47,217 nucleotides of DNA from an uncultured Porphyromonadaceae bacterium (GTDB lineage Bacteria; Bacteroidota; Bacteroidia; Bacteroidales; Muribaculaceae), in assembly GCA_947177035.1 (NCBI GenBank), contig CAMWSS010000017.1, forward strand, positions 1 through 47,217, read 5' to 3'. Shown one piece after another: positions 1-7,372 of this stretch; the stretch's first letter is position 1, and each line of letters starts with the position of its first letter. The notes below the pieces were generated by a model. The model did no database searches, was not told the origin of the DNA, and worked only from the letters and a program-made list of their open reading frames with translations. The position numbers were made by a program, and so were the translations under genes.

Positions 1-52
1 ATTTTATACCCGTGCCGATCCACATATGCCCGCCCTCGGCCGGGAGTGGATT

Positions 53-105
53 ATACGAAATCTATCCTTCGAGTCTGACGATACATGAAAAATTTCGTAT
101 CTTTG
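53..105 (+). promoter_or_regulatory. Promoter of sufC with overlapping inverted repeat
   Basis: TATCTTTG at 98-105 matches the Bacteroidetes -7 consensus TAnnTTTG and lies 11 bases before the first sufC start codon. No clear -33 TTTG is seen. A perfect 9-bp inverted repeat, ATACGAAAT at 53-61 and ATTTCGTAT at 92-100, brackets the upstream region, and its right arm enters the -7 box, the position expected for a repressor operator. That the repeat is an operator is inference. The gene on the far side of position 1 is not visible, so whether sufB lies just upstream cannot be told. Confidence 0.55.
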
Positions 106-116
106 CAGCAATATAA

Positions 117-917
117 ATGAAAGTTTTGAGTATGAATCAGGATGATATACTTCTGGAAGTGCGCGGACTGCGTGCTTCTGTTGAATCAAAAGAGATATTG
201 AAGGGAATTGATCTGACTGTGCGTCCGGGAGAGGTTCACGCCATCATGGGGCCGAACGGATCCGGCAAATCGACGTTGAGTGAGGTGCTGGCCGGAGATC
301 CGGCGTTTACCGTCACTGGCGGATCGGTGCGTTTTCACGGCATTGATCTTTTGTCGCTTTCGCCTGAAGATCGCAGTCATGAGGGTCTTTTTCTTTCGTT
401 TCAGTATCCGGTGGAGATTCCGGGAGTGTCAATGGTGAATTTCATGCGTGCTGCTGTCAATGCGAAGCGCAAATATTTTAACGAACCGCCGCTCACTGCC
501 GCTGAATTTCTGAAGATGATGCGCGCGAAGCGCGAGGTCGTGGAGCTTGACAACAAGCTTGCTTCGCGTTCGGTCAACGAAGGTTTTTCGGGCGGAGAGA
601 AGAAGAGAAACGAGATTTTCCAGATGGCGGTGCTTGAGCCGAAGCTCTCGATTCTTGACGAGACGGATTCGGGCCTTGATATCGATGCGTTGAGGGTGGT
701 TGCCGGAGGCGTGAACAAGTTGAAGACAGACCGCAACGCCACGATTGTCATAACTCACTATCAGCGTCTGCTGGATTATATCCGTCCGGACTTTGTCCAT
801 GTGCTTTATAAGGGACGCATTGTGCGCACCGGAGGCCCGGAACTCGCTCTTGAACTGGAGGAGCGGGGCTATGACTGGATCAAGCAGGAAATCGATGCCG
901 GAGAGTCTGCCATATGA
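117..917 (+). CDS. sufC: SufC, ABC-type ATPase of the SUF Fe-S cluster assembly complex
   Basis: Cytosolic ATPase that works with SufB and SufD as the scaffold on which Fe-S clusters are built. Visible motifs are Walker A GPNGSGKS (residues 45-52), the SufC-type signature SGGEKKR (158-164), Walker B LSILDE (178-183) followed by the D-loop region, and a switch histidine in ITHYQ near residue 220. Length 266 aa is slightly above the usual ~250, because there are two possible starts: ATG at 117 or ATG at 132. I keep 117, as it sits just after the promoter, but 132 is nearly as good. The stop overlaps the sufD start (ATGA). sufB, usually adjacent, is not in the window. Confidence 0.96.
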   Translation: MKVLSMNQDDILLEVRGLRASVESKEILKGIDLTVRPGEVHAIMGPNGSGKSTLSEVLAGDPAFTVTGGSVRFHGIDLLSLSPEDRSHEGLFLSFQYPVEIPGVSMVNFMRAAVNAKRKYFNEPPLTAAEFLKMMRAKREVVELDNKLASRSVNEGFSGGEKKRNEIFQMAVLEPKLSILDETDSGLDIDALRVVAGGVNKLKTDRNATIVITHYQRLLDYIRPDFVHVLYKGRIVRTGGPELALELEERGYDWIKQEIDAGESAI

Positions 918-2200
918 GTACTTCTGTAAAACAGTATGTCGACCTCTATGAGGCGAACCGCGACAAGTTCGGTGACCGAGATGAAGCGCTGAAGGCGCTG
1001 TCGGGGGCTATGCTTCCGGATCTGTTTGCGCCGGACTATGGGCTTAATGTCGGTCGCGTCAGGATTCCTGTGGACGTGGCCGAGTCGTTTCGCTGCGATG
1101 TGCCGACGGTCAGCACTCTGATGGGACTGGTGCTTAACGATACGTTTGTGCCGTCGACCACTCTGGCCGGACGTCTGCCCGAGGGGGTGGTTTTCGGGCC
1201 GCTTTCGGAGTGTATGGACCGCCTGCCGGCGATGACTGATCCGACGGTGCTCACCGCGCTCAACGATCTGTTGCTTCAGGAGGGCGTGATTGTCTATGTG
1301 CCGGACGGGGTGACGCTTCACAAACCGTTGCAGCTGGTCAATATATTTTCCGCTCCGGTCGATCTGATGGCCGTCAGGCGGCTTGTGGTCGTTCTCGGCG
1401 AGAATGCGCGCGCGCGTATGCTTGTCTGTGACCACACACAGGATGATCTCAGAAAATATCTTTCGCTGGAAACTGTGCAGATCTCGCTTGCCCGCGGTTC
1501 GCATTTTGATCTGGTGAACGTCGAGGAGGCTTCGCCGCTGACAGGTCGTCGCCTTGAAATGCGCGCGCGTCTGGCGGCCGATTCGTCGCTGGCGGTGACA
1601 ATGGCCCATCTTGGCGGCGGTGACTCGGCGGCTGATATACGGGTGCATCTCGACGGCCAGGGAGCCGAAGCCCGCGTCAACGGAATGATCATTGCCGGAG
1701 GTGAGAGCCGGGTAGCCAATGCCACCACTGTGTGGCATCACGGTGAGCGCACCCGGTCGGAGCAGTTGTTCAAATATGTGGCCGACGGTGCTTCTATGTG
1801 TGATTTCCGTGGGCGCATAGTGGTTGACGAGGCGGCCCGGTTTACGGAAGCTTATCAGAACAACCGCAATGTGCTGGCCAGCGACAAAGCTGCGATACAC
1901 ACCGAGCCGACCCTTGAGATATATTGTGACGACGTGAAGTGCTCGCACGGCGCGGCCACCGGACAGCTTGACACCGAGGCGCTGTTTTACATGCGTTCCC
2001 GCGGTATTCCCGAGGAGCAGGCGCGGCATATGCTGATGGAGGCGTTTATGGCCGATGTGATCGACGGAGTGTCGGTGGAAGGTCTGCCCGACCGTCTGCG
2101 GCTGCTGGTCGAGCGCCGTTTCAATGGCGTGGACTCTGCCGTCTGTGCGAACTGTGTGCCGAATAATGATCTTGCCACTCCGAACTGCGGCCATGTTTGA
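914..2200 (+). CDS. sufD: SufD, Fe-S cluster assembly scaffold protein
   Basis: SufD partners SufB and SufC in the SufBC2D complex in the cytosol. The 428-aa protein has the family pattern: a variable N-terminal third, then a right-handed beta-helix core (about residues 110-360) with the conserved stretches around VWHHGERTRSEQLFK and IYCDDVKCSHGAATGQ. The latter is the SufB/SufD signature near the end of the helix, followed by the C-terminal helices with RGIPEEQAR. It starts in the ATGA overlap with sufC and its last 8 bases overlap sufS, so the three genes are translationally coupled. SufB is the alternative, but length, lack of SufB cysteine motifs and position between sufC and sufS favour SufD. 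Confidence 0.95.
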   Translation: MSTSVKQYVDLYEANRDKFGDRDEALKALSGAMLPDLFAPDYGLNVGRVRIPVDVAESFRCDVPTVSTLMGLVLNDTFVPSTTLAGRLPEGVVFGPLSECMDRLPAMTDPTVLTALNDLLLQEGVIVYVPDGVTLHKPLQLVNIFSAPVDLMAVRRLVVVLGENARARMLVCDHTQDDLRKYLSLETVQISLARGSHFDLVNVEEASPLTGRRLEMRARLAADSSLAVTMAHLGGGDSAADIRVHLDGQGAEARVNGMIIAGGESRVANATTVWHHGERTRSEQLFKYVADGASMCDFRGRIVVDEAARFTEAYQNNRNVLASDKAAIHTEPTLEIYCDDVKCSHGAATGQLDTEALFYMRSRGIPEEQARHMLMEAFMADVIDGVSVEGLPDRLRLLVERRFNGVDSAVCANCVPNNDLATPNCGHV

Positions 2201-3416
2201 CGTCGAAGCGCTGAGAAAGGAGTTTCCGGGCCTGGAGCGCACCCTCTATGGGCGCCCGATGGTTTATCTGGACAATACTGCCACGTCGCAGACTCCGCGC
2301 TGCGTGATCGACGCGGTGGAGTCGGGCTATGTTAATGCCAAGGCGAATGTGCACCGCGGGGTGCACACGCTCTCTCAGGAGGCGACCGCGCTGCAGGAGG
2401 CGGCGCGCGAGCGGGTCAGAGCATATATCAATGCCGCATCGGCCTCAGAGATCATCTTCACCCGCGGCACCACCGAGGCGATCAATCTGGTGGCCGCAAG
2501 CTATGGTTCGCTTCTGGAGAGCGGCGACGAGGTGGTCATCACTGTGATGGAGCATCATGCCGACATCGTGCCGTGGCAATTGCTGGCCATGCGTCGGGGC
2601 ATCGTTGTCAAGGCTGCGCCGCTGCTGCCCGACGGCAGTCTCGATCTGGAGGCATGGAAGGCTTTGTTTACCGAACGCACCCGCGTGGCTGCGTTCTGCC
2701 ATGTCAGCAACGTGCTCGGCACGGTCAATCCGGTTCGCGAAATGGTGGAGTGGGCACACGCTCATGGCGCTGTGACAGTGGTGGACGGCGCTCAGGCGGT
2801 GCCTCATGCCCGCGTCGACATGCAGGCATTGGGTGCTGATTTTTATGCTTTTTCGGCTCACAAGATGTATGGTCCGACTGGCACCGGAGTGCTTTACGGG
2901 CGCGAGTCTTTGCTTGAAAAAATGCCGCCCTGGCAGGGTGGCGGAGAGATGATAGCCCACGTGAGTCTTACGGAGCCGACGACGTTTGCCGATCTGCCTT
3001 ATAAGTTTGAGGCCGGCACTCCCGATTTTGTCGGCATCGGGGCATTCAGTTCCGCGATTGATTTTATAGAGAGTGTGGGTATGGAGAATATCGCGGCCCA
3101 CGAACATGAACTGCTGGAGTATACCACAGCGCGCATGCTCGCCGAGGTGCCAGGCATCAGGCTGTTCGGCACCGCACCGGGCAAAGATGCTGTGATCTCG
3201 TTTCTTATCGGCCGGCATCATCACTATGACACGGGGATGCTTCTCGACAAACTCGGTGTCGAGGTGCGCACGGGCCACCATTGCGCTCAGCCTCTGATGA
3301 AGGCTCTGGGCATCGAGGGCACTGTCAGGGCCGGATTCGCGGCCTACAACACGCGCGCCGAAGCCGATGCGTTTATCGCGGCTTTGGTCAGGACCGCTGC
3401 GATTCTCGGGCAATAA
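2193..3416 (+). CDS. sufS: SufS, class II cysteine desulfurase
   Basis: PLP enzyme that removes sulfur from cysteine as a persulfide and supplies it to the SUF scaffold. The ATG at 2193 gives 407 aa, the normal SufS length; in-frame starts upstream would only read through the sufD tail. Visible residues are the PLP-stacking histidine in MEHH (121-122), Asp198 in VVDGAQ, Schiff-base Lys224 in FSAHKMYG, catalytic Cys364 in GHHCAQPL and Arg379 in TVRAGF. The Cys and Arg numbers coincide with those of E. coli SufS. The family's RASF is RAGF here, a mild change. No SufE or SufU is seen in the window, so the sulfur acceptor must be elsewhere. Confidence 0.97.
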   Translation: MFDVEALRKEFPGLERTLYGRPMVYLDNTATSQTPRCVIDAVESGYVNAKANVHRGVHTLSQEATALQEAARERVRAYINAASASEIIFTRGTTEAINLVAASYGSLLESGDEVVITVMEHHADIVPWQLLAMRRGIVVKAAPLLPDGSLDLEAWKALFTERTRVAAFCHVSNVLGTVNPVREMVEWAHAHGAVTVVDGAQAVPHARVDMQALGADFYAFSAHKMYGPTGTGVLYGRESLLEKMPPWQGGGEMIAHVSLTEPTTFADLPYKFEAGTPDFVGIGAFSSAIDFIESVGMENIAAHEHELLEYTTARMLAEVPGIRLFGTAPGKDAVISFLIGRHHHYDTGMLLDKLGVEVRTGHHCAQPLMKALGIEGTVRAGFAAYNTRAEADAFIAALVRTAAILGQ

Positions 3417-3444
3417 TATGCGCTGTCGCCGCGTTAATTAGATT

Positions 3445-6372
3445 GTGAAGATAAGGCCGCATAGGAGAGTCGCCGCAGTGTGGATATGGACGTTTGCCGC
3501 CATCGCCATGCTCGCGCTCGTGTCGTGTTCTGCCAGGAAGAACACCGCCGCCTCGCGCCGTTATCAGGCATTTATCACGCGCTATAACGTTTATTACAAC
3601 GGCAATGAGCATTATGTGGAGTCTCTGAAGGAGATGGAGTCGAAATATCAGGACGACTATACCACGCTGCTCTTCACTCATCCGGCCGAAGCCAAGGCGG
3701 CCCCGAAGGCTCCGCAGCCTTCCGGAAACTTTGACCGTTCGATCGAGAAGGCCCAGAAGGCTATCCAGCTTCATTCAATCAAGAAGCGCCCCAAGCGCAA
3801 GGCCGGAAAGACTTCATCGGAGCAGAAAGACTGGCTGAAACGCGAGGAATACAATCCGTTTCTGCATAACGCATGGCTGATGATGGCCCGGAGCCAGTAT
3901 ATGAACGGCGATTTTACGGGCGCAGCCGCCACGTTTTATTACATTTCGCGTCATTTCGGATGGTTGCCGCATGTGGTGACCGAGGCGCAGCTATGGCAGG
4001 CGCGCAGCTATGTGGCCATTGACTGGGTCAATGAGGCGCAGGCGATCGTGGATCGCATCAAGCCCGAAAAACTTACCGACAGTAAGCTCAAGAATCTTTA
4101 TGCGCTGACCGCGGCTGCCGTTGCGGTCAGAGAGAAGGACTTTGAGCGCGCCATTCCCCGTCTGCGCGAAGCCGCTGCCGGAGCCAAGGGCACACAGAAG
4201 GTGAGACTTAATTTTTTGCTGGGCCAGGCGCTTGCCGCCATCGGCGACAATGCCGGGGCCTATGCGGCCTATGCCGCGGCAGCCAAATCGGGCGCGGCGC
4301 CTTACCGCACCAAGCTCAATGCCCGCATAAAGCAGAGCGAGGTTTTTGCCGGCTCTGATCCGGAGCCTGAGGTCAGATCGTTGAAGCGCATGGCCCGCAT
4401 GGGTCGCAACGCCGAGTATCTCGATCAGATATACTATGCCATCGGAAATCTCTATCTGAGCCGCAATGACACGGCAAAAGCGATTGAAAACTATATTCTT
4501 GCGGCCGAAAAGTCTACTCGCAACGGAATCGAGAAAGCGATCTCCAATGCGACTCTCGGTCAGGTCTACTATGCGCGCGGGCAGTATGATCTCGCTCAGC
4601 CGCGACTCAGCGAGGCTGTGCCGCAGTTGCCCGAGGATTATCCTGACTATAAGTTGCTGAAGCGCCGTTCCGACGTGCTCGACGAGCTTTCGGTCTATTC
4701 CCAGAACGTAACCCTTCAGGACTCGTTGCTGCGTCTGTCGGAGATGACCGAGGAGCAGCAGCTGGCCATTATTGATAAAATCATCGAGGAGCTGAAGAAA
4801 AAAGAGAAAGAGGAGGCCGAGGCCGCCGCGCTGGCCGAGTTCGAGGCCAACAAGCCCGGGCAGTCGCAGCTGGCCGGGGGTGCCAACGCCCCGCAGCAGT
4901 TCATGCTCAATAATGATGATTCATGGTATTTCTACAACACGGCCACTCTGGCGGCCGGCCGCACGGAGTTCCAGCGCCGATGGGGTTCGCGAAAGCTTGA
5001 AGACGACTGGCGCCGCCGCAACAAGGCTTCTTTCTCGTTTGACGACTTCGCCTCTTCCGAGTCCGACGGCGATGATGACGCGCAGAATGCCGATTCCGAC
5101 GGAAGCGGCGGCGAGCCGGCCCAGGAGATGACCGATGAGGAGAAAGAGGCGATTGAAAGGGCTTCAGATCCGCATTTCCCGGAATATTATCTTGCCCAGA
5201 TTCCGAAAACAGAACAGGATAAGCTCACGGCCAACGATGTGATCCAGGAGGGTCTGTTCACGATGGGCTCTATTCTGCGCGACAAACTTGATGACTTTGC
5301 TTCGGCCCGCGCCCGCTGGGACGAACTGCTCGGCCGCTATCCCGACAATATCTACCGGCTTGATGTCTATTATAATCTCTACATGATGTATCAGCGCATG
5401 CAGCGTCTCGATGAAGCCGAGCGATGGCGGCAGCTGATCATTTCTGAATTTCCTGAGTCGAAATATGGTGTGGCTCTTCGTGATCCGGACTATATAGAGA
5501 ACCTGAAACGCATGCCTGAAGAGCAGAGCAGGATGTATGACGCGGCCTATGAAGCCTACCTCGACAACCGCAATGCTGATGTGCACGAAGCTTATGCCGA
5601 GATGATGCGGCTCTTCCCGCTCAGCGACGCCATGCCGAAGTTCATGTTTCTGCACGCGCTGAGCTATGTCACCGAGAAGAAGCCTGATGAGTTCAATGCC
5701 ACGCTGCGCGAAATGCTTGAGCGTTATCCCGACACTGACGTCACCTCGCTCGCTTCGTCGTGGCTCAAAGGCATGGCTGCCGGACGAAAGCTGCAGCAGG
5801 GAGCCGGCAACGCACGCGGCATGCTCTGGGACATACGCCTCGGTGCGGACTCTATCAGCGGAGACACCGCCTTGGATGCCGCGCAATTTGATTTCGACCC
5901 AGAGCAGCCGCAGATTCTGGTGATGGTTTATCCGACTGACAGCGTTTCGGCCAACGAACTGCTTTTTCAGGTGGCCCGCCACAATTTCAATTCTTTTGTG
6001 GTCAAAGACTTCGACCTTGAGCAGATGACTTTCGGCCGTCTTGGCATGCTGTTGGTCAAAGGGTTTGAAAACGAGGCTGAAATGAACCACTATCGCTCCG
6101 TGCTCGGTCAGTCAGAGATAATGACCCTGCCTCAGCAGGTGACTTTGGTGCCGATCTCGGCGGCTAATTTCAACACGTTGATCTCACAGGGCCGCACATT
6201 TGAAGAATATTTCAATGCCGCCCGCGCCGCCGCTCTGGAATCAACGGAGACCTCCGTAATTCCCGACATGGAGTATACCGCCGACGACCCGTCTGATCCG
6301 GCTGAAGAGGTCATTGACGATTCGGCGTCAGACGAGTCCGGATCTGAACCTGAGTCTGAGTCAGAACAGTAA
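3445..6372 (+). CDS. PorW/SprE-like TPR lipoprotein
   Basis: Large periplasmic lipoprotein of 975 aa. A GTG at 3445 gives a basic N-terminus, a hydrophobic segment and a lipobox ending at Cys28 (ALVSC). The next in-frame ATG would cut into the signal peptide, so GTG is preferred. The mature N-terminus, with a YNVYYNGNEHY motif, matches what I know of PorW of Porphyromonas and SprE of Flavobacterium, which belong to the type IX secretion and gliding machinery. TPR-like helical pairs fill residues ~130-430 and ~600-760, separated by an acidic Glu/Ala-rich linker (~445-580); the last ~40 residues are almost all Asp, Glu and Ser. Family is seen, function inferred: some Bacteroidales carry this protein without an obvious T9SS. 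It may be cotranscribed with the suf genes 28 bases upstream. Confidence 0.75.
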   Translation: MKIRPHRRVAAVWIWTFAAIAMLALVSCSARKNTAASRRYQAFITRYNVYYNGNEHYVESLKEMESKYQDDYTTLLFTHPAEAKAAPKAPQPSGNFDRSIEKAQKAIQLHSIKKRPKRKAGKTSSEQKDWLKREEYNPFLHNAWLMMARSQYMNGDFTGAAATFYYISRHFGWLPHVVTEAQLWQARSYVAIDWVNEAQAIVDRIKPEKLTDSKLKNLYALTAAAVAVREKDFERAIPRLREAAAGAKGTQKVRLNFLLGQALAAIGDNAGAYAAYAAAAKSGAAPYRTKLNARIKQSEVFAGSDPEPEVRSLKRMARMGRNAEYLDQIYYAIGNLYLSRNDTAKAIENYILAAEKSTRNGIEKAISNATLGQVYYARGQYDLAQPRLSEAVPQLPEDYPDYKLLKRRSDVLDELSVYSQNVTLQDSLLRLSEMTEEQQLAIIDKIIEELKKKEKEEAEAAALAEFEANKPGQSQLAGGANAPQQFMLNNDDSWYFYNTATLAAGRTEFQRRWGSRKLEDDWRRRNKASFSFDDFASSESDGDDDAQNADSDGSGGEPAQEMTDEEKEAIERASDPHFPEYYLAQIPKTEQDKLTANDVIQEGLFTMGSILRDKLDDFASARARWDELLGRYPDNIYRLDVYYNLYMMYQRMQRLDEAERWRQLIISEFPESKYGVALRDPDYIENLKRMPEEQSRMYDAAYEAYLDNRNADVHEAYAEMMRLFPLSDAMPKFMFLHALSYVTEKKPDEFNATLREMLERYPDTDVTSLASSWLKGMAAGRKLQQGAGNARGMLWDIRLGADSISGDTALDAAQFDFDPEQPQILVMVYPTDSVSANELLFQVARHNFNSFVVKDFDLEQMTFGRLGMLLVKGFENEAEMNHYRSVLGQSEIMTLPQQVTLVPISAANFNTLISQGRTFEEYFNAARAAALESTETSVIPDMEYTADDPSDPAEEVIDDSASDESGSEPESESEQ

Positions 6373-6413
6373 GTTAGTCGGCTGACCTGGAGTCGGTCAA
6401 GGGCAAAAAAAAT

Positions 6414-6452
6414 ACGCGCCCGCGTCGTGAGAGAGAAACGGCGCGGGCGCGT
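6414..6452 (-). terminator. Terminator between convergent units
   Basis: A 14-bp stem with one G-U pair (arms 6414-6427 and 6439-6452, loop 11) lies between the TPR lipoprotein gene and the META gene. On the minus strand the stem is followed by a run of eight T, so it is a strong intrinsic terminator for the M16-META operon. On the plus strand the following tract is weak, but the hairpin may also stop plus-strand transcripts. Confidence 0.85.
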
Positions 6453-6483
6453 GTGGTCTATTCAGTGAGATCGATCCGTGGAA

Positions 6484-7353
6484 TCAGAGATCTGATTTGT
6501 CGAGACGGTTCAGAGTGATCAGCACTTTGCCTGACGCAGAGAGCAATTCAACCCTGTCGGGGTCGCCTTCGGCGCGGCGGGCCGTTGCTGTCTCTTCAAG
6601 GGCGATCAGGAGCTGCTGCTCGGTGTTGTCGCCCGGAGGGCAGGCCATGCGGGTAGTGGCCAGAGCGCTGAACTGTACGGACGAAGTGACTTGCGGGTCC
6701 TGAGTGATGGATCCGTTAAGCAGATTGCATCCGGTGTTTCCGTGAACGAGGCCTTCGGTCACGTCAAACACCAGTCTGACGTCGGGGTTGCTGACGTGGG
6801 TTTTGCCGATGGCTGCTACCTGCCACGGGCCGTTGAGGAAGATGATGTCGGGGTTACGCAGAGTCATGACAGTGATATTCTGTTCATTGTTGAGCGAAAG
6901 CACTTCCGATCCGCCCTTTCTCGAAATCGAGAACGATCGAGTGGTGTCCAGAGCGATACTTATCGGCATTGCCAGAGTGTCGTCCGGACAGAACCGCATT
7001 GTCGAGGCAACCTGTGAGAATGTCAGTTTCTGTCCAGGCTCAACAGTGAAGCTGCCGTTGATGATGTTGCAGGCGTCAGAGCCATAGAAGCGTCCTTCCG
7101 AGTCGGAAAATTCAAGATAAGGCCATTCGTCCTCATAGCCTTTCACCTGGGTGTTGCCCACCGAGCTGATGATCCATCTGCCCGACAGGGAACGCACCTG
7201 ATTGTCAGGTGCGGCCTGTGGAGCCTGCTGTTCGGTTTTTGCCGGAGTTGCGGTCTGCTGTTGCTTCTTTCCGGTCAGACCCTGTATGGAGGAGCATCCC
7301 GAAAAGAGAGATGCAGCTCCGATGGCAGAGAGTATTATTAGTTGCTGTTTCAT
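6484..7353 (-). CDS. Lipoprotein with two META domains
   Basis: A 289-aa lipoprotein starting at ATG 7353, which gives a short signal peptide with lipobox LFSGC (Cys20). A longer frame would run into the M16 gene and bury the signal. After a Gln/Ala/Pro-rich linker come two META domains (PF03724-like), about residues 55-165 and 170-285. Each starts with an L-x-G-x-W motif (SGRWIISS and NGPWQVAA), holds a GSDACNIINGS or GNTGCNLLNGS turn and ends with a T-R-M/F-C-P motif. This is the HslJ/META fold, often linked to outer-membrane or stress proteins; the exact role is unknown. Each domain has two cysteines (DAC/RFC and TGC/MAC), possibly disulfide-bonded. It follows the M16 protease by 19 bases and is probably cotranscribed with it. 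Confidence 0.85.
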   Translation of the reverse strand: MKQQLIILSAIGAASLFSGCSSIQGLTGKKQQQTATPAKTEQQAPQAAPDNQVRSLSGRWIISSVGNTQVKGYEDEWPYLEFSDSEGRFYGSDACNIINGSFTVEPGQKLTFSQVASTMRFCPDDTLAMPISIALDTTRSFSISRKGGSEVLSLNNEQNITVMTLRNPDIIFLNGPWQVAAIGKTHVSNPDVRLVFDVTEGLVHGNTGCNLLNGSITQDPQVTSSVQFSALATTRMACPPGDNTEQQLLIALEETATARRAEGDPDRVELLSASGKVLITLNRLDKSDL

Positions 7354-7372
7354 AGGCTGGAAATAGGTGGAA

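Noticed and set aside
869-2242. Long minus-strand open frame opposite sufD
   Set aside because: Composition artefact; sufD has overlaps with both neighbours and full-length family match.
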